Source of the DNA: Defluviitaleaceae bacterium
GTDB taxonomy: Bacteria > Bacillota > Clostridia > Lachnospirales > WRAA01
Direction: 5' to 3'
Assembly (NCBI GenBank): GCA_009780445.1
Contig: WRAA01000027.1
Span: forward strand, 1-13,415
Length of the DNA stretch: 13,415 nucleotides
The notes under the pieces were generated by a model, which saw only the letters and a program-made list of their open reading frames with translations, searched no databases and was not told the DNA's origin. Within the stretch, counting starts at the first letter, position 1. Every line of letters starts with the position of its first letter. Positions 1-5,197 of this stretch are shown here, piece by piece. Position numbers and translations under genes: made by a program.

Positions 1-110
1 AGACTAGGAAGTGGCAAACGCCGCGAACCCTTGTGGTTCGCAAGTTTGACACTGACGACGTATGGCGGAAAAATCACCGAAAATACGCCGGAATGGGGTT
101 TTCAAACACG
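1..110. repeat. Partial, diverged copy of the foldback repeat family
   Basis: This matches the right half of the repeats at 2884-3045 and 13061-13217. Shared blocks are the apical hairpin GCGAACC-CTTGT-GGTTCGC (23-41), then a GACGACGyATkGCGGAAAA block and an A-rich ACCGMAAA block, and a TTTTCAAA end near 100-107 in place of GTTTCGAAA. The left half would lie outside the window, so truncation cannot be judged. Orientation is the same as in the other two copies. The match is by eye and clearly weaker than between the two complete copies. Confidence 0.65.
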
Positions 111-114
111 CCCT

Positions 115-175
115 AAGAACCTGTACTCAATAATTTAATGCCGCATTGGCATTAAATTATTGAGTACAGGTTCTT
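115..175. repeat. Perfect 28-bp palindrome with 5-nt loop over the recombinase stop codon
   Basis: The left arm (115-142) begins AAGAACCTGTACTCAATAAT and the right arm (148-175) is its exact reverse complement; the loop is GCATT (143-147). The recombinase stop codon (157-159) and its last five codons lie in the right arm. There is no T-run after either arm, so this is not a standard intrinsic terminator, though so long a stem could still stop transcription or protect the 3' end of the mRNA. Other possibilities are a recombinase binding site or a scar of element movement. The structure is certain; the role is not. Confidence 0.9.
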
Positions 176-1770
176 GGTGGAAGTGTCGGGTAGATGGTCA
201 GCTCGAAACCATCGGGCGGCGTGCGCCCGCGGCCGGCGTGGTGCTTTACATAGACCACCTTCGCCAGCACGGACTTCATCAGGTCGTTCTTGGCCTGTGC
301 CGTAGTGAGAGCGCGGTAGGTCTCGATGATTCCCGCGGTCTGCGGCATTAACGCGGCACGGCCGGCCTTGCGTGGATCTTCGGGCGGCGGGAGGGTCTCC
401 ATGGCGTTCCGCTCCCCTTCGGCGGCGGTTATGCGGCTCGACACATCCGCCATACGCGCGGCGAATGTTTCCGCGTCATACACGCCTTGCTCCAGCAGGT
501 CGTGCGCCCTGCCCTGCTGCTTGCGCAGGGTTGCAATTTCGGCCGTCAGCCGCTCGGCGGCCTTGCGCCGCATCTCTGTCCGGCAAGCGGCCTCGCCGGC
601 GTGTCCGCGCGAAGTGTCCTCACCGAAACGCAGCTCGTAGCCGCCCAGCCAGCCCTCCAGGGTTTCCAGCAGCTTGGCCTCTACTCTGTCCAGACCCGCG
701 CTTACGTTCCCGCACTCCGGCACGGCGCACATCAGGGTATCGGGGTAGTTCCGCCGCTTGTGCGGCCGGCGCACCATACTGCGCCCGCACATTCCGCAGA
801 AAACCAGCCCGCCCAAGGGGTTCTTCACGCCTTCCCCGTGTGCGATAGGGCGCGGGGGGTTCTTCGTCATAACCTCCTGCGCGGCGGCGAACACGGCTTC
901 GTCAACTATGCCGTCGTGCAAGCCGTCGACTACGATGCAGTGCGGCGCGTCGGTTCGCGGGCGTGCCGTCCTTATCTCGCCGCCCACCATACGCTTGACC
1001 GTGGGCCGCCGGTTCCAGCGCAGCTTGCCGATGTACACCGGGTTGAGAAGTATGTCTCGCACAGACGCGCCCACCCACAGCCCGCCCTTCTTGGCGGCTA
1101 TGCCCAAGCCGTTCAAGCGCGCGGCGACAAGCCCTACGCCCAGACGCTTGCAGCTTCCGTCAGGCTGCACCTCGCCCGCGGTATACAGCTCGAAAATCAG
1201 GCGCACAACCTCGGCCTGTTCGGGAACAGGCTCCAGCGTCCAGCCCCTGCACGCCTCCAGCCGTTTGCGCGCATAACCGTAGGGCGGCCGGTTGGCGACG
1301 TACTTGCCTTCCTTCACAGACGCAAGCCGCCCGCGCTGCATACGCCGGTTAATGATCTTGTACTCCCTGCGCGACATAAAGAGCGAATACTCGAAGTATT
1401 CCTCGTCGAACTCATCCCGCGGGTCGAAGGTTTTCAGCGGCGTTACGATACGCGTCTGCGAATATTGGAAGGTCTTGGCCACGGTTCCCTGGTCCGAGGT
1501 GTCTCCCCGGGCCAGCCGCTCCACCTCCATCACAAGCACGCCCGCCCACACGCCCGTCTCCACATCTGCCAGGAGCCCCTGCATCTGCGGCCGCGCGGAA
1601 ATGGTCTCGCCGGACACAACCTCTTCGTACACCTTGGTAATACAAAGGTTCCGGCTTCGTGCCAGCTCTGTCAGAGCCTTCCTGTGCCGCGCCAGCGTCT
1701 CCCCTTCGCCCCGCGATTCCGCCTCGTTGTCCTGCCGGGACTTGCGCAGGTACATGCAATACTGCTCCAT
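157..1770 (-). CDS. Large serine site-specific recombinase (integrase type)
   Basis: A 537-residue protein that would cut and rejoin DNA at attachment sites through a serine-DNA bond. The N-terminal resolvase domain (about 1-150) has the YLRKS active-site motif with nucleophile Ser11 and Arg9, followed by the GETISARP and EVERLARG segments typical of the family. The recombinase domain (about 155-310) includes RPPYGYARK. A zinc ribbon (about 318-365) has Cys325, Cys328, Cys348 and Cys353, and a coiled coil covers about 400-455. Length and domain order fit an intact family member. I chose the ATG at 1768-1770 because GAGGGG precedes it by 7 nt; an in-frame start at 1854 would add 28 residues with no such site. 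It is the last gene after the repressor and peptidase genes, 31 nt downstream of the latter. No excisionase or att site was identified. Confidence 0.93.
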   Translation of the reverse strand: MEQYCMYLRKSRQDNEAESRGEGETLARHRKALTELARSRNLCITKVYEEVVSGETISARPQMQGLLADVETGVWAGVLVMEVERLARGDTSDQGTVAKTFQYSQTRIVTPLKTFDPRDEFDEEYFEYSLFMSRREYKIINRRMQRGRLASVKEGKYVANRPPYGYARKRLEACRGWTLEPVPEQAEVVRLIFELYTAGEVQPDGSCKRLGVGLVAARLNGLGIAAKKGGLWVGASVRDILLNPVYIGKLRWNRRPTVKRMVGGEIRTARPRTDAPHCIVVDGLHDGIVDEAVFAAAQEVMTKNPPRPIAHGEGVKNPLGGLVFCGMCGRSMVRRPHKRRNYPDTLMCAVPECGNVSAGLDRVEAKLLETLEGWLGGYELRFGEDTSRGHAGEAACRTEMRRKAAERLTAEIATLRKQQGRAHDLLEQGVYDAETFAARMADVSSRITAAEGERNAMETLPPPEDPRKAGRAALMPQTAGIIETYRALTTAQAKNDLMKSVLAKVVYVKHHAGRGRTPPDGFELTIYPTLPPRTCTQ

Positions 1771-1801
1771 GCCATCACCCCTCGTACCTCCGTAAGAGGC
1801 C

Positions 1802-2500
1802 TTACGGAAACAGCATATTATCCTCCGCCGCCCTGTATGCGCGGTAATTCTCACGGCCGCCGTAGAAATAGTCGGCGTGTGAGACCGGCCGGCGTTTGTG
1901 CGGGAAGTATTGGTCGAGATAGGGCGTGAACCGGCTGATGATGCTGTCGTCCAGGTGTGTCGGCTCGTAGGCCTTCTGCGCCATCTGCCCCATCTTCACA
2001 CGGGCGGCCGCCGCGCTTACGTCGAATATGCGCGAGAACAGGCCGGAGTCCGCCGCATAACCACGCCTGCCAAGCTCCGTTATAATCGCGCCCGGCATGA
2101 GGAACTGCGACGCAAAGGCGTTGGCCTCCGCTTCCTCCCGCTGTGCGTTGCGCGTGTGGCTCAGCACAATATGCCCGACTTCATGCAGCATCGTAAAGCG
2201 CAGCCTTTGCGAATACTGCTCCGCGTTGTAGAGTATCAGAGCGCGCGAACCCGCTAAACCCGTCACGCAGTAACCGTCCAACAAGCGGCCGCCCAGCGAA
2301 ATTTCGCCGAAGCTCACGCCCGTGCGCCGACAGAACTCTTCGTAGCTGCACACCGTGATGCTCTGTTCCGACGGCGTAAGGAAGGTGCTGCTCTTGACAG
2401 GCAGCGAACCCGCCTTCAGCCGCAGAATCTCATTGTACGCCAACAGCGTGGCAAGCGCCAGCCGCGGCGCTCCCCGGGCAGACCTACCCTTTGTCCCCAT
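1802..2500 (-). CDS. ImmA/IrrE-family zinc metallopeptidase (anti-repressor protease)
   Basis: 232 residues. The HEVGH zinc motif is at 106-110, followed by SH and by a glutamate-rich segment (EEAEANAFA, about 122-130) that should supply the third zinc ligand; the FLMP after it is typical of ImmA-like proteases. In ICEBs1 of Bacillus subtilis, ImmA cleaves the repressor ImmR and so switches on the element; the same role is inferred here because the gene overlaps an XRE repressor gene by 17 nt. The N-terminal 40 residues are basic and less conserved-looking. GAGGG lies a few bases before the ATG, inside the end of the repressor gene. The pair is probably translationally coupled. A cytoplasmic protein with no signal peptide. 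Confidence 0.88.
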   Translation of the reverse strand: MGTKGRSARGAPRLALATLLAYNEILRLKAGSLPVKSSTFLTPSEQSITVCSYEEFCRRTGVSFGEISLGGRLLDGYCVTGLAGSRALILYNAEQYSQRLRFTMLHEVGHIVLSHTRNAQREEAEANAFASQFLMPGAIITELGRRGYAADSGLFSRIFDVSAAAARVKMGQMAQKAYEPTHLDDSIISRFTPYLDQYFPHKRRPVSHADYFYGGRENYRAYRAAEDNMLFP

Positions 2501-2861
2501 TCTGCCCTCGGCTTGCCATGAACTTATCGAAGTTTTCGTTAATCAGCCGGTACAGCTCGTCGGCGTCCTCCTTCGGCAAGTTTCCCTGGATCCGCGCCAC
2601 AACCTTCACGTCGTCCTTTGCGAACTGCTGGAAAGGCTCGTTCCGCTCATCCGTTCTGCACATCAAGTAGTCCGGCGTAACGTCGAAGAAGTCCGCAATT
2701 ATGTTTACCTCCAACACCGTAGGCGTTGACTTGCCCTTCTTCCACTCCGTTATCTTCCCGCGATACCCGTTAAGCAGCCCCTCGATAAACGACTGCTTAA
2801 CCCCGCGCTCCTCCATCAGCATCGAAATACGATCCACCATCGTCTCGTTTCCGTTGTCCAT
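2484..2861 (-). CDS. XRE-family HTH repressor (ImmR/cI-like)
   Basis: 125 residues with an N-terminal helix-turn-helix at about 9-65, including the ITEWKKGKSTPT recognition region and the FFDVTPDYLM ending seen in many phage and ICE repressors. The rest (about 75-118) is a short helical region that may form dimers. It is expected to repress the element's genes and to be the target of the overlapping ImmA-like protease. GGTGAT lies 3 nt before the ATG. In ICEBs1 a divergent promoter and excisionase gene lie on the other side of immR; here that space holds the 162-bp repeat and then spmB, so the usual divergent operon is absent. I see no convincing SigA promoter in the gap; transcription may start within the repeat or read through from spmAB. 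Confidence 0.88.
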   Translation of the reverse strand: MDNGNETMVDRISMLMEERGVKQSFIEGLLNGYRGKITEWKKGKSTPTVLEVNIIADFFDVTPDYLMCRTDERNEPFQQFAKDDVKVVARIQGNLPKEDADELYRLINENFDKFMASRGQNGDKG

Positions 2862-2883
2862 TCTATCACCATGCCTTGTTATT

Positions 2884-3045
2884 AGACCTCTTTCGAAACT
2901 AGACGATACCGGATTTGCGGATCAGTTTTGCGCAAGGCTGGGAGCTGACGCCGCCGCGAACCCACAGGGTTCGCTGGAAGGAGGCGACAACGCATTGCGT
3001 GAAACTGACCGCAAAGATGGTGTCGGCTAGTTTCGAAAGAGGTCT
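2884..3045. repeat. 162-bp foldback repeat with perfect 19-bp terminal inverted repeats (copy A)
   Basis: The termini AGACCTCTTTCGAAACTAG (2884-2902) and its exact complement (3027-3045) enclose further paired blocks (TTTGCGGATCAGTTT against AAACTGACCGCAAA) and an apical hairpin GCGAACCC-ACA-GGGTTCGC (2956-2974). The whole element therefore folds into one long imperfect hairpin. It has no ORF of its own. A clear target-site duplication is not visible (ATT on the left, CTT on the right). It fills the gap between spmB and the repressor gene and ends 22 nt before the repressor ATG. The flanking 3046-3114 shows no gene and no clear terminator for spmB's neighbour. Confidence 0.92.
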
Positions 3046-3114
3046 CTTAATCCGATCCAACGCTACTCCACCAGCATAACACTATTTCCCGGAGCGGTCA
3101 ACCACCCTTTTGCT

Positions 3115-3645
3115 TCAACTATACAGCTGGCGCGTAAGCATCAGTGCGGCGGCTACGCCTACGAAGTTGGCGAAGAGTGCGCCGGCGAGGGTGTAGCGTG
3201 TCTTGGTCACTTTCACAGCCATGAAGTAGACGCTCATGGTGTAGAACACGGTTTCTGTGGAGGACATCATGACGGAGACAAAGCGGCCTATGAAGGAGTC
3301 CGGGCCGTGGTTCTCGAATATGTCGATCAGCAGGCCCGTGGCGGCTGATGATGATATCAGGCGTGTGAGTACCAGCGGCAGGGTTTCCTCCGGGAAGTCC
3401 AGCCGGCGGGCGAACGGCTCCGCCAGCCACACCAACAGGTCCAGCGCGCCCGAAGCCCGCATCACGCCAACGGCGACCAGCAGGCCGATGATGGTCGGCA
3501 TGATGTTCAGCACGGTGGTGAAGCCGTCACGCGCGCCCTCTACGAAGTGGTCGAAAACCTTCACACGGTTCATCAGGCCGTACAGAATTATGCACACAAA
3601 CATCGCGGGTATGATGAAGTCGGATATGTAGAGCAGCACCCTCAT
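3115..3645 (-). CDS. spmB: Spore maturation protein B (membrane protein)
   Basis: 176 residues, close to the usual length for SpmB. It is very hydrophobic, with an N-terminal membrane segment (about 8-25), a nucleoside-recognition/gate-type core with MPTIIGLLVAVGVMRASGA (about 49-67), SSSAATGLL and MSSTETVFYTMSVYF motifs, and a last membrane segment near the C-terminus. In B. subtilis, SpmA and SpmB are needed for proper spore core dehydration and heat resistance; the transported molecule is not established. The ATG overlaps the spmA stop codon (ATGA, 4 nt), so the two are co-translated. No good terminator follows it. Confidence 0.93.
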   Translation of the reverse strand: MRVLLYISDFIIPAMFVCIILYGLMNRVKVFDHFVEGARDGFTTVLNIMPTIIGLLVAVGVMRASGALDLLVWLAEPFARRLDFPEETLPLVLTRLISSSAATGLLIDIFENHGPDSFIGRFVSVMMSSTETVFYTMSVYFMAVKVTKTRYTLAGALFANFVGVAAALMLTRQLYS

Positions 3646-4226
3646 GCGCTATCAGCCCGCCTTTCGCAGACCTTCGCGAAGATCACCGCGATGATCGTTG
3701 TGGCGATAGTAACCAGTATCCCCGGGGCGATGATCTCGGACGGGTTTGCCGAACCGTACTGCGCGCGAAAGGCGATAACATTCACGGTGACAAGCTGCAA
3801 AGACGACATGTTGATGATCATGAACATGCACATGGAATTGCTGGCGCGTGTTTTGTCTGGGCAGAGCTTCTGCATCTCCTGCATGGCCTTGATGCCCGCG
3901 GGCGTGGCCGCCCAGCCAAGGCCAAGGATGTTGGCCATGAAGTTTGTGGAAATGTATTCCATAGCGCGGCCGCCGCGCGGCAATTCCGGGAACAGAAAAG
4001 AGAGCAGGGGCGTCATCCTTTTCGCAAGACCTGCCACCAGCCCTGATTTTTCCGCAATTGCCATCAGCCCCGTCCACATAGCGATTATGCCAAGCAGGGT
4101 TATACACAGGTTGACGGCGGTCCGTGCCGATTCCAGCGCGGCCTGCGTCACCTCTGGAATGTTGCCCGTAAACGCCGCCACCACAATCCCCAGCAGTATC
4201 ATGCCCGCCCACAGATAGTTAAGCAT
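3642..4226 (-). CDS. spmA: Spore maturation protein A (membrane protein)
   Basis: 194 residues, matching SpmA length. Four or five membrane segments are visible (about 5-20, 40-60, 90-110, 130-150, 165-182). Typical SpmA motifs are the FPELPRGGRAMEYISTNFMAN stretch (about 79-99), GLGWAATPAGIKAMQ and ASNSMCMFMIINMSSLQLVTVN. It belongs to the nucleoside transporter/gate-domain family and works with SpmB during forespore maturation; how it lowers core water is unknown. A strong G-rich ribosome binding site (AGGGGGGA) precedes the ATG by about 4 nt. A SigE-type promoter candidate lies just upstream. The gene lies 74 nt after the DsbA-like gene on the same strand, so read-through from that gene is possible. 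Confidence 0.95.
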   Translation of the reverse strand: MLNYLWAGMILLGIVVAAFTGNIPEVTQAALESARTAVNLCITLLGIIAMWTGLMAIAEKSGLVAGLAKRMTPLLSFLFPELPRGGRAMEYISTNFMANILGLGWAATPAGIKAMQEMQKLCPDKTRASNSMCMFMIINMSSLQLVTVNVIAFRAQYGSANPSEIIAPGILVTIATTIIAVIFAKVCERRADSA

Positions 4227-4244
4227 ACCATCCCCCCTGTGTCC

Positions 4245-4273
4245 AATATATGGGATGGCCTACTCAAATATAC
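4245..4273 (-). promoter_or_regulatory. Candidate SigE-type sporulation promoter for spmAB
   Basis: On the minus strand, GTATATT (4267-4273) and CATATATT (4245-4252) are separated by 14 nt. Known SigE promoters of B. subtilis resemble KMATATT-N14/15-CATACAMT, so both boxes and the spacing fit with few mismatches. spmAB is SigE-controlled in B. subtilis. A caveat is that the start point would fall near 4238, only about 12 nt before the ATG, leaving the ribosome binding site at the extreme 5' end. Confidence 0.5.
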
Positions 4274-4300
4274 GCGCGGGCGGGCATTCGGGGGCGTAGT

Positions 4301-4993
4301 TTAGTCGCAGACGATCTTGCCGTCCACGAAGCTGCAGCTTTGGCCGTAGACCGTTACGCCGCTGTCGCCTTCACCCCTGGCAAGGCGTTCGAAGGACTTG
4401 CGCAGTTCCTCCACAGGCAGCGCGCCCGATACGGCGTGGGTCTCGTCTACGATAAGGGTCGGCACGCTGTCGATCCCATACTTGCGCACAAGCTCGAAGT
4501 CTTGGCGTATCTTCGCGACGGTGGCGGGGTCGTCCATCTGCCGCTTCCAGGCTTCGAAGTCCGGCACTACGGCGCGGGCGTTTTTCTCGATAACTTCCAT
4601 GTCCGACACGTCCTCCGAACGCATGAAGATGGCCTTCTGCAATTCGTCGAACAGATCCCAGTAGACGCCCATGCCGCCGACAATACCCGCAGCCTTGGTG
4701 GCCCGCAACGAGTTTTGCGAAGTGGGAAACTCGAAGCTGCCGGCCAACATGCCGTCGATGTTGAAGCGGCGCAGGGGGTCTACGTCGTTGGCGTGTTTCC
4801 AGTGCGATACGATGTCGGCCTTCGCCTTCTCCATCGTGCCGAAGGACTCCAGCAGCTCTTCCTTATCCCATGCCAGCGCGAATGAACGATGCACGATCTC
4901 AAGCTCCGGCATCTCCGCCGCAATTTGGCGCATCTTGTAGGACATCGGGAAGCAGAAGCTGCATATTGTATCGTGGAAAAATTCTATCTTCAT
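4301..4993 (-). CDS. DsbA-family (FrnE-like) thiol-disulfide oxidoreductase, cytoplasmic
   Basis: 230 residues. A thioredoxin-fold start (MKIEFFHD) leads into the active-site Cys11-Ser-Phe-Cys14. The alpha-helical insertion typical of DsbA/FrnE spans about 50-165, and the cis-proline loop VPT has Pro178. There is no signal peptide or membrane segment, so it should act in the cytoplasm, like FrnE-type oxidoreductases, which are often linked to oxidative or thiol stress. A second cysteine pair, Cys220 and Cys229, lies at the extreme C-terminus. I chose the ATG at 4991-4993 because GAGGAG (5001-5006) is spaced correctly; an ATG 15 nt earlier overlaps that site. It has its own strong SigA promoter and operator-like repeats, and diverges from ligA. 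Confidence 0.9.
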   Translation of the reverse strand: MKIEFFHDTICSFCFPMSYKMRQIAAEMPELEIVHRSFALAWDKEELLESFGTMEKAKADIVSHWKHANDVDPLRRFNIDGMLAGSFEFPTSQNSLRATKAAGIVGGMGVYWDLFDELQKAIFMRSEDVSDMEVIEKNARAVVPDFEAWKRQMDDPATVAKIRQDFELVRKYGIDSVPTLIVDETHAVSGALPVEELRKSFERLARGEGDSGVTVYGQSCSFVDGKIVCD

Positions 4994-5013
4994 AATCGGT
5001 CTCCTCATACATT

Positions 5014-5060
5014 AGATACTACCAGCAGATACTACACTTCGATATATTAGCATATACTAA
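5014..5060. promoter_or_regulatory. Operator-like repeats in the dsbA-like gene leader
   Basis: AGATACTAC occurs twice (5014-5022 and 5027-5035), 13 nt apart. A related ATATACTAA (5052-5060) forms the right part of a 14-nt dyad, TTAGCATATACTAA (5047-5060), with a single mismatch between its arms. The dyad covers the expected transcription start (about 5053) of the promoter at 5060-5088, a typical repressor position. The regulator is unknown. Thiol-stress regulators of the HxlR (YodB) and MarR families bind AT-rich dyads of roughly this kind, but that link is only a guess. Confidence 0.5.
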
Positions 5061-5088
5061 CTATACGCGAATTAGCTGGGTTTGTCAA
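5060..5088 (-). promoter_or_regulatory. SigA promoter of the DsbA-like gene
   Basis: On the minus strand there is a perfect -35 TTGACA (5083-5088), a 17-nt spacer and a -10 TATAGT (5060-5065). Transcription would start near 5053, giving a leader of about 60 nt that contains the AGATACTAC repeats. This is the strongest vegetative promoter visible in the window. Confidence 0.85.
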
Positions 5089-5147
5089 GGAAAGTTAAGT
5101 TTGTGTCATGGGAACCTACGGTTGTTGGTGCGTGATTTGGGCGAATG

Positions 5148-5156
5148 TGGTATACT
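5148..5156 (+). promoter_or_regulatory. Extended -10 promoter of ligA
   Basis: TGGTATACT carries the TGn extension and a TATACT -10 box. The -35 region at 17 nt (GTGCGT) is poor, which is tolerated by extended -10 promoters. The expected start is near 5163, about 35 nt before the chosen GTG start. This also argues against the in-frame ATG at 5108, which would lie upstream of the promoter. Confidence 0.55.
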
Positions 5157-5197
5157 ATGGGCATACGCTGAACAAGTCTGTGTTACGGAGTGATATA

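Noticed and set aside
115..175. Standard intrinsic terminator
   Set aside because: No T-run on either side and the stem is AT-rich; kept only as a palindrome.
487..1929. 480-codon open frame on the plus strand opposite the recombinase
   Set aside because: It lies antisense to a protein with clear resolvase, recombinase and zinc-ribbon motifs; its translation is rich in Arg, His, Pro and Ala, as expected for a shadow frame in GC-rich DNA.
5108..5197. Longer ligA beginning at ATG 5108
   Set aside because: The extra residues do not resemble LigA, lack a ribosome binding site and would start upstream of the extended -10 promoter.
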